DNA of 64,000 nucleotides from Bradyrhizobium lablabi. GTDB taxonomy: Bacteria; Pseudomonadota; Alphaproteobacteria; Rhizobiales; Xanthobacteraceae. Positions 35,603 through 43,710 of the stretch are shown one piece after another. Each line of letters starts with the position of its first letter. Positions within the stretch are counted from its first letter, which is position 1. Made by a program: the position numbers and the translations under genes. The stretch spans positions 620,001 to 684,000 of the forward strand of contig NZ_JAFCLN010000001.1 in assembly GCF_018129385.1 (NCBI RefSeq), read 5' to 3'. The notes beneath the pieces are model-generated. The model ran no database searches. It saw only the letters and a program-made list of their open reading frames with translations, and had not been told where the DNA came from.

Positions 35603-36934
35603 TTACTTCGCAGGCCCGGCGGCGAACTCCGTCTTGCTGTCGTGCCCGCCGAGGAACACCATCAGTCCCGCAACCAGCGGCAACAGCGACAGCACCAGCA
35701 GCCCGGTCGAGGTGCTGCCGGTGGCGTCCTTGACCCAGCCGATCAGGTAGGGGCCGCCGAAGCCGGCGAGGTTGCCGATCGAATTGATCAGCGCGATGGC
35801 GCCGGCGGCGGCGGTGCCGGAGAGCCAGGCGGTCGGCAATGTCCAGAACACCGCAAAGCAGCAGAAGATGCCGATCGCGGCGACCGTCAGCGCGATCATG
35901 GTGGTGACCGGCTCGGTGATGAAGCCGCAGACGCCAAGCGCGATCGCCGTCAGCAGCAGCGGCCCGCCGACATGGGCAACGCGCTCGCGCGTGGCGTCGG
36001 AATGGCGCGCCCACAAGATCATGGCGATCGTGCCGAACAGATACGGAATCGCGGTGACGAAACCGGTCTGCACATTGGTGAGGCCAAAGGCCTTCACGAT
36101 CGTCGGCAGCCAGAACTGCATGCCGTAGAGCGCGCCGACAAAGCCGAAATAGATCACGCTGAGCGCGATCACCTTTGGCGAGGCCAGCGCCTCGCCAAGC
36201 GAAAAGTGCCGGACGGCCTCCTTGGCGGCCTTTTCGGCTTCAAGCTTCGAGGCGAGCCAGGCCTTCTGCTCGGCGGTGAGCCAGTTCGCCTTCTCCGGTT
36301 TGTCCGTCAGATAGAACCAGGTGACAACGCCGAGCAGCACCGAGGGGATGCCTTCGAGAATGAACAGCCACTGCCATCCGCTCAGCCCCATGAAGCCGTG
36401 CAGGTTGAGCAGCATTCCCGAGATCGGCGCGCCGATCACGGTCGAGAGCGGCACGGCCACCGCGAACGCCGCCATGAACAGCGCGCGATACTGGGCCGGG
36501 TACCAGTAGGTGAGATAGAGGATGATGCCGGGGAAGAAGCCGGCTTCCGCAACGCCAAGCAGAAAGCGCAGGATGTAAAAGCTCCATTCGCCGCTCACGG
36601 TCGCCATCAGCGCCGAGAGGATGCCCCAGCTCACCATGATGCGGGCGATCCATCTGCTGGCGCCGAATTTTTCCAGCGCCAGATTGCTCGGCACCTCGAA
36701 GATGAAATAGCCGATGAAGAAGATGCCGGCGCCGGTGGCAAACACCAGCGGCGAGAATTTCAGATCCGCGTTCATGGTGAGCGCGGCAAAGCCGAGATTG
36801 ACGCGGTCGAGATAGGCGAGGAAGTAGGCGAGGATCAGAAACGGAATGAGCCGCCAGGAGATCGCGCGGATGGTGGAGGTTTCGATGTCGCTCTTGGCGC
36901 CGCCGGCGATGGCGGCGGTGGTGAGTTGGCTCAT
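35603..36934 (-). CDS. MFS transporter, anion:cation symporter family
   Basis: A 443-residue, 12-helix inner-membrane carrier. The helix 1-2 region reads 'YFLAYLDRVNLGFAALTM', where 'YLDRVNLG' is typical of the ACS family (phthalate, tartrate, hydroxyphenylacetate and related carriers). Helix 4-5 carries 'RFLLGVAEAGFFPGIILY', also an ACS hallmark. It probably imports an organic acid. It is divergent from the Rrf2-like regulator. No catabolic enzyme lies beside it to reveal the substrate. Confidence 0.88.
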   Translation of the reverse strand: MSQLTTAAIAGGAKSDIETSTIRAISWRLIPFLILAYFLAYLDRVNLGFAALTMNADLKFSPLVFATGAGIFFIGYFIFEVPSNLALEKFGASRWIARIMVSWGILSALMATVSGEWSFYILRFLLGVAEAGFFPGIILYLTYWYPAQYRALFMAAFAVAVPLSTVIGAPISGMLLNLHGFMGLSGWQWLFILEGIPSVLLGVVTWFYLTDKPEKANWLTAEQKAWLASKLEAEKAAKEAVRHFSLGEALASPKVIALSVIYFGFVGALYGMQFWLPTIVKAFGLTNVQTGFVTAIPYLFGTIAMILWARHSDATRERVAHVGGPLLLTAIALGVCGFITEPVTTMIALTVAAIGIFCCFAVFWTLPTAWLSGTAAAGAIALINSIGNLAGFGGPYLIGWVKDATGSTSTGLLVLSLLPLVAGLMVFLGGHDSKTEFAAGPAK

Positions 36935-37059
36935 GCGTTTGCTCCCGGCCGTTTCTTTGTTCGCGTGTCGCTTTTGAGCGCCGCAAAGACTCTAGTCAAT
37001 TCGATCTGTGCAGACCTCGCATTCGAGGAGCGAGGGCCGCTTGACCGATGTTCGATTTC

Positions 37060-37076
37060 GTAATATTTGAAGTTAC
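37060..37076. promoter_or_regulatory. inverted repeat touching the Rrf2 start codon
   Basis: GTAA (37060-37063) and TTAC (37073-37076) form a short dyad that ends at the base before the ATG. TTGACC (37041-37046) may be the -35 box. The layout could allow autoregulation by the Rrf2 protein and implies a very short leader with no Shine-Dalgarno. Confidence 0.35.
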
Positions 37077-37541
37077 ATGAGACGAGACAGCCGATTATCG
37101 GGCGTGCTGCACGTGCTGCTGCACATGGCGGAGCACAACGGCCCGGTGACGTCAGAAGTGCTGGCGAAAGCGATGGGCACGAATGCGGTCGTGGTCCGGC
37201 GGATCATGGCGGGCTTGCGCGAGGCCGGCTACGTCCGTTCCGAAAAGGGCCATGGCGGCGGCTGGGTGATCCATCGTGATCTGGAAAAGATCACGCTTCG
37301 CGACGTCTACGACGCGCTCGGCCATCCTTCGCTGCTGGCGATGGGCAACCGGACGGAATCGCCCGGCTGTCTGGTCGAGCAGGCGGTGAATGCCGCGCTC
37401 GACAGCGCATTTGCTGATGCGGAGGCGCTGCTGCTCTCGCGTCTCGGCGAAGTCACGCTGGCCCAACTGAGCGCCGATTTTCACGCGCGGCTTTCCGCTC
37501 GCTCCCACTCTTCGTCAATGGAGATTTCCGATGTCCACTGA
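37077..37541 (+). CDS. Rrf2-family transcriptional regulator without Fe-S cysteines
   Basis: A 154-residue protein with an Rrf2 winged helix: '[19 protein letters not shown]', '[19 protein letters not shown]', and '[20 protein letters not shown]', where the GHGGG wing is typical. Only one cysteine (in 'ESPGCLVE') is present, so it cannot hold the three-cysteine cluster of IscR or NsrR; it resembles the YwnA/CymR-like branch. It overlaps the methyltransferase gene by 11 bases, so the two are co-translated and probably linked in function. Confidence 0.85.
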   Translation: MRRDSRLSGVLHVLLHMAEHNGPVTSEVLAKAMGTNAVVVRRIMAGLREAGYVRSEKGHGGGWVIHRDLEKITLRDVYDALGHPSLLAMGNRTESPGCLVEQAVNAALDSAFADAEALLLSRLGEVTLAQLSADFHARLSARSHSSSMEISDVH

Positions 37542-38232
37542 GGCCAGCGCCAAGCTCTTTGTAGAGGCCTTCTCCGATCCGGTGAAGGTGGCGCAATATC
37601 TGGACGGGCCGCGGCGCTTCGTGCCGGGGCTTGCCGATCTTCATCGGATGACGGGCATCCTGCTGGCGGAGCGCGCGCCGCGCGACGCTCGGATATTGGT
37701 GCTGGGCGCGGGCGGCGGCATGGAATTGAAGGCGATGGCAGAGGCCCATCCGGAGTGGACGTTTGTCGGGATCGATCCGGCCCGGCCGATGCTGGACCTG
37801 GCCGCTGAAACCCTCGGGCCGCATCGCGCCCGCGTCGAATTTGTGCAGGGCTATATCGAGGATGCGCCGCCTGGGCCATTCGATGCGGCGACCTGCCTGT
37901 TGACGCTGCACTTCCTGAGCGCTCCCGAACGGCAGCGCACGGCAAGCGATATCCGGCGCCGGCTCAAGCCGGGCGCGCCCTTCGTGGCAGCCCATGGCAG
38001 CTTTCCGCAGGACAGCGATCAGCGGCCGCAATGGCTGTCACGCTACGCGGCGTTCGCGCTTGCCTCAGGTGCAGACCCGGAGATGGTCAGCAAGGCCCGC
38101 GACGCCGTCGACGCGCATGTCAACATGTTCGGCCCGGACCAGGACGAAGCCATCCTTCGCGACGCCGGCTTTTCGGATGTCAGCCTGTTCTATACGGCGT
38201 TCACCTTCCGCGGCTGGGTTGCGCGCGCCTGA
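37531..38232 (+). CDS. class I SAM-dependent methyltransferase paired with Rrf2
   Basis: A 233-residue enzyme. The SAM-binding glycine motif is '[20 protein letters not shown]' (about 50-69), the acidic residue is in '[14 protein letters not shown]', and '[19 protein letters not shown]' and '[15 protein letters not shown]' follow. The C-terminus resembles small-molecule or tellurite/thiol-type methyltransferases, with no substrate clue. The start lies inside the Rrf2 gene, with GGAG upstream of the ATG at 37531. Confidence 0.85.
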   Translation: MSTEASAKLFVEAFSDPVKVAQYLDGPRRFVPGLADLHRMTGILLAERAPRDARILVLGAGGGMELKAMAEAHPEWTFVGIDPARPMLDLAAETLGPHRARVEFVQGYIEDAPPGPFDAATCLLTLHFLSAPERQRTASDIRRRLKPGAPFVAAHGSFPQDSDQRPQWLSRYAAFALASGADPEMVSKARDAVDAHVNMFGPDQDEAILRDAGFSDVSLFYTAFTFRGWVARA

Positions 38233-38282
38233 CTGAAGCATGCTGAGATCAGGAATGCATCGATTAGCCACGGGCTCGGTCA

Positions 38283-38404
38283 ACCTCTCCCGCTTGCGGG
38301 GGAGGTCGGCGCGAAGCGCCGGGTGGGGGCTCTCTCCCCACGGGCACCGTTTGCTGCGGAGACACCCCCACCCCAGCCCTCCCCCGCAAGCGCGGGAGAG
38401 GGAG
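38283..38404. repeat. palindromic repeat element, CCTCTCCCGC family
   Basis: Starts CCTCTCCCGCTTGCGGGGGAGG and ends CCTCCCCCGCAAGCGCGGGAG, with GGCGCGAAGCGCC inside. It separates the methyltransferase and histone H1-like genes. Related sequence lies at 47264-47443 and, shortened, at 25836-25868. Confidence 0.8.
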
Positions 38405-38449
38405 CTGCGCCTCGCTCGTTGCCGAATCCGAACCTGATCTCATCATGCT

Positions 38450-38869
38450 TTAGCGCCGTGCCTTCGTCCTGGCGCGTTTCTTCGAAGCCGCCTTGCTTGC
38501 GCTCTTGCTGGATTTTGCTGCCTTCTTCGGCGCCGACTTTTTCGCGTTCGACTTCTTCGCGGCTTTCTTGACGGGACGTTTGGCGGTCTTTTTCGCGGCG
38601 TTCTTTCTGGCTGACTTCTTCGCCTTCGCCGCCCGCTTTGGGGCCGCCCTCTTCCTCGCAGGCTTCTCGACAACAGGTGCCGGCGCTGCCAGCAGCGGAT
38701 CGGAAACGAGCCCGTCGGCGGCAAGCGGCATGTAGGAGACGGCGCGCTCGTCGGCTTTCAGCGCCGGCCGGTCGGTATTAAGCGCGTCGCTTGCCGCGTC
38801 GGTCACGGTCTTCGCGGCGTCCTTCAGGGTATCGGCGATCTTTTCCAGAACGGATTTTTCGTTGTCCAT
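38450..38869 (-). CDS. histone H1-like lysine/alanine-rich protein
   Basis: A 139-residue protein. The first 50 residues are mixed and helical ('EKIADTLKDAAKTVTDAAS'). The C-terminal 75 residues are almost only Lys, Ala, Arg and Ser in AAKKxxKK-type repeats ('KKTAKRPVKKAAKKSNAKK'), like the tail of histone H1 or AlgP/Hc1 proteins. Such tails bind DNA non-specifically, so a nucleoid-associated role is likely. GGAGG precedes the ATG at 38869. It lies downstream of the YcaQ-like gene on the same strand, 65 bases away. Confidence 0.82.
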   Translation of the reverse strand: MDNEKSVLEKIADTLKDAAKTVTDAASDALNTDRPALKADERAVSYMPLAADGLVSDPLLAAPAPVVEKPARKRAAPKRAAKAKKSARKNAAKKTAKRPVKKAAKKSNAKKSAPKKAAKSSKSASKAASKKRARTKARR

Positions 38870-38934
38870 GATGCCTCCCGGCATTTCTGCCTGGGAACAA
38901 CAGGAGCGGAGGCAACGGGTTCCTTGCGGGAACC

Positions 38935-40104
38935 TCAGTCCGCGAGCTGAAAGCGCTCGAACCGGCCGAGCTCTTCCTCGATCTGCCGCTTGAGATCCTT
39001 GCGCGCCTCGCCTTTTGCCGCCTTGCCCTTCCCTACCCAGCTCCACTTCTGCATCAGGAGTTTTTTGTTCTGGCGGTCGGTCTTCAGATCGATGGCGGCG
39101 ACGATCTCGTCCCCCAGCAGGACCGGCAGCGCGAAGTAGCCGAACTGGCGCTTTTCCTTCGGTACATAAGCCTCGAACTTGTGGCCGTAGCCGAAGAACA
39201 ATTCGGTGCGCTTGCGCTGGATGATCAGGGGATCGAACGGCGAGAGAATGTGCACCAGATGCGGGTCTCCCTCGCTCGTGCTTTCAAGCACCTCGGGTTT
39301 CACCCAATGCTCCTGCTTGCCGGCGCCTTCCAGCGCGACCGGCAGCAACTCCTTCCGGCGCACGCGGGCCTCGATCAGCTTGCGGATTGCGGGCTTGCTC
39401 GGCGCATCGAGATGGCAGATCGAGTCCAGGCTGACGACGCCCTGCGAACGCAGCGCGCGGTCGAGCTGGTAGGCGGTGGCTTCGCTGGCGCTGGCCGGCT
39501 TCGGCAGTTTGTCCCAGCCAAAATGCCGTTCCATCAGCTCATAGGTCTTGAGCATGCCGGTGCGTTCAGAGATCGTCACCGCGCCGGTATAGAAGGCGAG
39601 CTGTAGCGCAAACTTGGAAGGCTTGCGGCTGTGCCACAGATGCTCCTTTTCCCGGAGCACGTCGTCTTCGATGTCGCGGATGGTGAGCGCGCCGGCGCGG
39701 AGCAGCCGCATCACCTTGCGCGTGTCGGCCGGTTTCACCGACGCGTACCATTTATGGCCGTCGCGCTTGTGCTCCTTCATCAATGGCATGAAGAAACGAA
39801 AGTCCTTCGAGGGCACGTAGGACAGCGCATGGGTCCAGTATTCGAACACGCTCTTGTCGATGCTCTGGGCCTGCTTGAGATCGGCGCGGCGATAGGCGGG
39901 GATGCGGCTGAAGAGGATGTGATGGTGGCAGCGCTCGATCACGTTGATGGTGTCGATCTGCACATAGCCGAGATGGGCGACCGCTTCCGCAGTCGCCTGC
40001 GCGCCCTCGCCGAACGGCGCCGGGCTGTCCAGGCGCTGGGCGTGCAGCCAGATGCGGCGGGCTTTTGCTTGGCTTAGAGGAAGGGGCTCGGTCTTGCGGG
40101 GCAT
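38935..40104 (-). CDS. YcaQ-type (AlkZ-like) DNA glycosylase
   Basis: A 389-residue protein of the HTH_42/AlkZ superfamily of tandem winged helices. The catalytic Q-x-D motif is present as 'YVQIDTINVIERCHHHI' (Q49, D51). Later blocks include 'IPAYRRADLKQAQ', 'FEYWTHALSYVPSKDF', and 'LSPFDPLIIQRKRTELFFGY' (the conserved SPFDxLI-RR-like block). E. coli YcaQ unhooks interstrand crosslinks, so a role in excising bulky or crosslinked bases is likely. Start ATG at 40104. Confidence 0.88.
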   Translation of the reverse strand: MPRKTEPLPLSQAKARRIWLHAQRLDSPAPFGEGAQATAEAVAHLGYVQIDTINVIERCHHHILFSRIPAYRRADLKQAQSIDKSVFEYWTHALSYVPSKDFRFFMPLMKEHKRDGHKWYASVKPADTRKVMRLLRAGALTIRDIEDDVLREKEHLWHSRKPSKFALQLAFYTGAVTISERTGMLKTYELMERHFGWDKLPKPASASEATAYQLDRALRSQGVVSLDSICHLDAPSKPAIRKLIEARVRRKELLPVALEGAGKQEHWVKPEVLESTSEGDPHLVHILSPFDPLIIQRKRTELFFGYGHKFEAYVPKEKRQFGYFALPVLLGDEIVAAIDLKTDRQNKKLLMQKWSWVGKGKAAKGEARKDLKRQIEEELGRFERFQLAD

Positions 40105-40225
40105 CGTCTCCGTAGTTTAACGGGGATTCGCGCGCCGGAACATCCTCGGTCTATGGGAGCATGACCCCATCCGAAAACCGCTGCACACTTTGCGCTAACG
40201 CGGCCCTTCGGGTCGGGATCATGCG

Positions 40226-40456
40226 CTACCGCTTTCCCCGCCCCATGATGCTGCCGGTCGCCACGTCCGCTTCGCACGACGCCCTGCCGCGGTCCAGCGC
40301 CTGGCATTTGTAGATGCTGCCGGTGAGGCGATCGATCAGCCAGGCGGTTTCGTCGGTGGGACTTTCCATGCCGATGTAGCGCGAGCCCATGGCGGAGATC
40401 AGTGTCGAGAGCAGGATCGCCGCCGCAATCATCGCCGCGCCGATCAGGATCGGCAT
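40226..40456 (-). CDS. small single-pass membrane protein
   Basis: A 76-residue protein with one hydrophobic helix at residues 2-22 ('PILIGAAMIAAAILLSTLI') and a short periplasmic tail with two cysteines ('YKCQALDRGRASCEAD'), which could form a disulfide. I start at the ATG at 40456, next to the helix; the frame continues upstream with no membrane or conserved character. The function is unknown. Confidence 0.6.
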   Translation of the reverse strand: MPILIGAAMIAAAILLSTLISAMGSRYIGMESPTDETAWLIDRLTGSIYKCQALDRGRASCEADVATGSIMGRGKR

Positions 40457-40680
40457 CGATGTGGTGGAACCCGTCTGATCCGGAGGATTGGCGCGATACC
40501 CCTGAAACTCACTGTGCCTTCGAATTGGATGGAACACCGGCCCCTGCTTCGTCTGCTTGTGTTTCGCGTTTTTTGCTTTTTGTTGTGAACGTCTTTTGTA
40601 GAGCAGCATATGGCCGATTTCTTGTTCGCGGATCAGCTATGGCGCGATTACGAAAAAAATTGTCAGAGTGTTGCAAACGA

Positions 40681-40704
40681 AGAGGCGGCCCTTGGGCCGC
40701 CTCT
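40681..40704 (-). terminator. terminator of the caspase-like gene
   Basis: AGAGGCGGCCC and GGGCCGCCTCT form a perfect 11-bp stem around TT, 27 bases past the stop codon. The minus strand continues TCGTTTG. It is a strong intrinsic terminator candidate. Confidence 0.7.
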
Positions 40705-40731
40705 CGCACAGTCTCGATTTGAAGCATTCGC

Positions 40732-42135
40732 CTAGCGGAACATGCCGCCCATCATCCGGAAGATCGGAGGCGGGCCACCGCCGCCGCCGCCACGACGATA
40801 GTGGCGGCCACCACCTCCGCCACCGCTGCGCCGGCGGGACACGCGCGGCTCGTCGTCGGAGGAGTCGTCCGAGGAAGACGTCGGGCGGGTGGCAAGGATT
40901 TCGGTCGACAGCGCCTTGTGCTGGAGCGCGTTGAGGTAGCCCGTCTTCGGATATCCGCGAGCCGCCTGCCAGCGCGAGATTACGGAACGGGTTTCATCGT
41001 CGAACTTGCCGGTGGCCTTGATGTCGAAGCCAAGGCCGGTGAGGCGGCGCTGCACGTCGCGGCGCTGCATCTTGTTCAGGCCGAGCTGGTCTTCGGTCAC
41101 CTGCGTGCCTTCTTCGGTGAAGGTTGCGGGGTCTAGGCCGGAAGTCGCAGTGAGGTTGCGCGTCGCGGTCGACGGGCCGTCCTGGAGCGCGGCGATACGG
41201 GCGAGCGCCAGCGGCTTGAAGGTGCCGTTCGGATAGTTCGACAGATACGCGTTGAGTTCCTCGACCTTGTTGGAGTCCTTGATCGAGCGCCAGAACTCGA
41301 TCTCGACGTCGCTGGCGGGCGCGGCGGCGAACGGCTTGCTCTGCATGTCCATCGCTTCGCTGCCCTTGACGGGGTTGAGGTAGACCGAACCGGTCAGGTT
41401 GGTGTGGCCCCAGGGGAGCTGGTTCTTGGCGGTCTCGTCATTGACCTGGGCGCGAACCTTGGTCATGGCCTGCTGGATCTCGACGCCGGGCTGGGCAATG
41501 TTGGCGAGCAGCGCGCGGGTGAACGGGCTGTTGGTGCCGGCTTCGCCGTCGAGCGCGGTCTGGCCCGGGCCGGTGGCGAAAGCGAGCAGCGTGCCTTCGC
41601 CGGACTTCATCTCGGCAAGACCGGTCTGCACGTTGACGCTGCGGGTCGCCTTGGCGGAACGGATTTTTGCGGCGAACGGGTTGTCGCGGCAGGCATCGAG
41701 GAACACCAGCTTGACCTTGGCATCGCCCATGGTCTGTTCCAGCGTCAGGTCGATATTGATGGCGGCGCCCAGCTTGACGTCCATCTCGGATTTGAGGTCG
41801 GCATCGACCGGCAACAGGTAGTTGGTGCCGTTCACCGCAATGCCGTGGCCGGCATAATAGAAGATGGCGACATCGGCGCCTTCCGCCTTCTTGCCGAAGT
41901 CCAGAAGCTTCTCCGTCATCTTGTCGCGGCTGAGGTTGGAACCTTCCACCACCTCGAAGCCGACATTGCGCAGAAGCTTGGCCATCGACTTGGCGTCGAC
42001 CGCCGGGTTCGGCAGTGCCGGCACCGCCTTGTAGGCGCCGTTGCCGAGCACGAAGGCGACACGCTTGTCAGCGAGCGCGGCGCTCGAGCTAACCAGAAGT
42101 CCTGCGACTGACATTGCTGCGATCCAGAAGCGCAT
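40732..42135 (-). CDS. exported caspase-like (C14) protein with peptidoglycan-binding-like domain
   Basis: A 467-residue protein with a signal peptide (residues 1-22). The caspase fold follows: 'VAFVLGNGAYKAVPALPNP', the catalytic histidine H97 in 'FYYAGHGIAV' and the cysteine C149 in 'VFLDACRDNPF', so the dyad is intact. Residues about 340-410 resemble a peptidoglycan-binding-1 domain ('MQRRDVQRRLTGLGFDI', 'DETRSVISRWQAARGY'). The tail is Gly/Arg-rich. It likely acts in the periplasm as an arginine/lysine-type cysteine protease or as a scaffold. It is divergent from the OmpA-family gene, with a CRP-like site upstream of each. Confidence 0.88.
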   Translation of the reverse strand: MRFWIAAMSVAGLLVSSSAALADKRVAFVLGNGAYKAVPALPNPAVDAKSMAKLLRNVGFEVVEGSNLSRDKMTEKLLDFGKKAEGADVAIFYYAGHGIAVNGTNYLLPVDADLKSEMDVKLGAAINIDLTLEQTMGDAKVKLVFLDACRDNPFAAKIRSAKATRSVNVQTGLAEMKSGEGTLLAFATGPGQTALDGEAGTNSPFTRALLANIAQPGVEIQQAMTKVRAQVNDETAKNQLPWGHTNLTGSVYLNPVKGSEAMDMQSKPFAAAPASDVEIEFWRSIKDSNKVEELNAYLSNYPNGTFKPLALARIAALQDGPSTATRNLTATSGLDPATFTEEGTQVTEDQLGLNKMQRRDVQRRLTGLGFDIKATGKFDDETRSVISRWQAARGYPKTGYLNALQHKALSTEILATRPTSSSDDSSDDEPRVSRRRSGGGGGGRHYRRGGGGGGPPPIFRMMGGMFR

Positions 42136-42215
42136 GATCCACTCTCCCCTGCTCCCTTCAGACCCGTGGGCCGAAATTCGATGGGGCCAATGTGAACGAC
42201 TCTTAATCCCGCCTC

Positions 42216-42231
42216 CGTGACCCAGATCACA
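42216..42231 (-). promoter_or_regulatory. CRP-like site upstream of the caspase-like gene
   Basis: CGTGA-CCCAGA-TCACA matches the TGTGA-N6-TCACA pattern of cAMP-receptor-type regulators at nine of ten positions. Its near edge is 81 bases upstream of the start codon. Confidence 0.5.
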
Positions 42232-42424
42232 CTGAAGTTCCGCTCAATCGAACGCGATTGGAAATCGATGCGACGCGACGCCCGAATTGGGCCCTCAAGC
42301 CCTGCCGGCGCTGAAGTTCGCGGAAAACGCGCCCGGCGGCGCGGCGGCGCACGTTAACGAAGCCGGTGAATTGGCACCAACTGGAGCGGCGTCTGGGGAT
42401 ACACTGAGATCATTGCCATTTCCG

Positions 42425-42440
42425 TGTGACCCGCATCACA
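42425..42440 (+). promoter_or_regulatory. CRP-like site upstream of the OmpA-family gene
   Basis: TGTGACCCGCATCACA is a perfect TGTGA-N6-TCACA dyad, ending 88 bases before the ATG at 42528. It shares the CCC spacer start with the site at 42216. Confidence 0.55.
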
Positions 42441-42527
42441 TTCCCCGATTTGAACCGGGTCTATGTTCGGACCATCCAAACGCCAGCATGCGTAATTCCC
42501 GCAGGCGTAACCCGAAGGACCAAGACC

Positions 42528-43172
42528 ATGACCAGCATTTCCAGACTTTCCGGATTTACGGCCATTGCGCTCGGCGCCGCGCTGTCGATGACGGCCGGCC
42601 TGGCGGTGGCTGGCGAAGTTGTCTCCGCCGACCAGATCTCCAGGGCGCTCCAGTCGAAGCCGCTGACCCGCGGCCTGTCGGCCGGACCGCAGCAGATCGA
42701 CACCGCGACCCAGGCGAAAGAGACCAAGTTCGTCGACAGCCTGCGCAACCGCAACACGCGCTCGCTTTCGCTCGGCGAACGCGAGGAGATCGCGCAGATC
42801 GCCTCGAGCAAGCCGAAGATCGATCTCGAGATCCGCTTCGACTACAACTCGGCGGAGATCAGCAAGGACTCGACGCAAGCCGTGCAGGAACTCGGCAAGG
42901 CGCTGTCGCAGCCGAACCTCAAGGGCCAGACCTTCGTGGTCGCCGGTCACACCGACGCGGTCGGCACCGACGAGTACAACCAGGGTCTCTCGGAGCGCCG
43001 CGCCGACACCATCAAGCGCTATCTGGTCGAGAAGTACGCCCTCAACGGCAGCGACCTCGTGACCGTCGGCTATGGCGAGTCCAAGCCGAAGGATGCGAAT
43101 GCGCCGATGGACCCGGCCAACCGCCGCGTCCAGGTGGTCAATATGGAAACCAAGACCGCTGCTTCGCAGTGA
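42528..43172 (+). CDS. OmpA-family periplasmic/outer-membrane protein
   Basis: A 214-residue exported protein with a signal peptide of about 27 residues. The C-terminal OmpA domain (about 95-205) binds peptidoglycan: 'IDLEIRFDYNSAEISKDST', 'GQTFVVAGHTDAVGTDEYN', 'SERRADTIKRYLVEKY', and 'PANRRVQVVNM' with the conserved Asp and Arg. There is no N-terminal beta-barrel and no lipobox, so it is likely a soluble periplasmic peptidoglycan-binding protein. The ATG at 42528 follows GAAGGAC; earlier in-frame starts precede the signal peptide needlessly. Confidence 0.88.
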   Translation: MTSISRLSGFTAIALGAALSMTAGLAVAGEVVSADQISRALQSKPLTRGLSAGPQQIDTATQAKETKFVDSLRNRNTRSLSLGEREEIAQIASSKPKIDLEIRFDYNSAEISKDSTQAVQELGKALSQPNLKGQTFVVAGHTDAVGTDEYNQGLSERRADTIKRYLVEKYALNGSDLVTVGYGESKPKDANAPMDPANRRVQVVNMETKTAASQ

Positions 43173-43183
43173 TCTTGCAAGTG

Positions 43184-43209
43184 ATCCGCCCGCCCCTTGG
43201 CGGGCGGAT
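43184..43209 (+). terminator. terminator of the OmpA-family gene
   Basis: ATCCGCCCGCC and GGCGGGCGGAT form a perfect 11-bp stem with a CCTT loop, 11 bases after the stop codon. A TTTT run appears 11 bases later. Confidence 0.65.
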
Positions 43210-43315
43210 TGCTGAAGAGACCTTTTCGAACCAATCAGGTGAATAAGGGCCGTTCACGGGAGCGGCTCAAGGGAAGTTTTGACTCGAAACCTTTTGACTT
43301 GAAGGGGTGATCAAG

Positions 43316-43651
43316 ATGAGAGCGCGTTCAATCGGCCTTGCCTTCGCAGCCCTGCTGGTTCTCGGCCGCACCGTTCCCAGTCACGCCCAGGACGCAGCTC
43401 CAAATTCCACCGCGACACCGTCCTCGACGCCGAGCGCCACGCCAACCGAGGCGCCGGCGAACGCTCCGCGCCCCGCCATCGTGCCGAAGACCGCGGAACC
43501 CGCCCCCGCCACTACCGAGAAACCGCGCCGTCACCGCCGCCACGCGCGACTGCACTACCGCCGCTATGCGTACTGGCAGCCGTTCCCGATCTACCTGCCG
43601 CGCTTTCACCGCCACGGCGTCAGCTGGCACCGCATGCGCTGGTTCTTCTGA
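43316..43651 (+). CDS. small exported Pro/Thr-rich protein with basic-aromatic tail
   Basis: A 111-residue protein with a signal peptide (to about residue 25, SHAQ-DAA). The next 45 residues are Pro, Ala, Thr and Ser ('NSTATPSSTPSATPTEAPA'), and the last 40 are rich in Arg, His, Tyr and Trp ('RRHRRHARLHYRRYAYW', 'HRHGVSWHRMRWFF'). The ATG at 43316 has AAGGGG eight bases upstream; a GTG at 43307 is too close. The function is unknown; it may bind polyanions or metal in the envelope. Confidence 0.7.
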   Translation: MRARSIGLAFAALLVLGRTVPSHAQDAAPNSTATPSSTPSATPTEAPANAPRPAIVPKTAEPAPATTEKPRRHRRHARLHYRRYAYWQPFPIYLPRFHRHGVSWHRMRWFF

Positions 43652-43661
43652 GCTTTTGTTT

Positions 43662-43710
43662 GAGCATGATCTTATCGAAAAACCGGTTCCCACTTTTTCG
43701 GATCATGCTC
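43662..43710. repeat. palindromic repeat, GAGCATGATC family
   Basis: GAGCATGATC (43662-43671) and GATCATGCTC (43701-43710) bracket a core with AACCGGTT and CACTTTTTCG. The element touches the stop codon of the GT39 gene and may act as its transcription end. Confidence 0.85.

Larger units (their letters stand above)
42136..42527. other. divergent promoter region of caspase-like and OmpA-family genes
   Basis: This 392-base spacer contains no credible gene. It carries two CRP-like palindromes, one near each gene (42216-42231 and 42425-42440), and GC-rich sequence between them. Promoter boxes were not identified with confidence. Confidence 0.7.
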
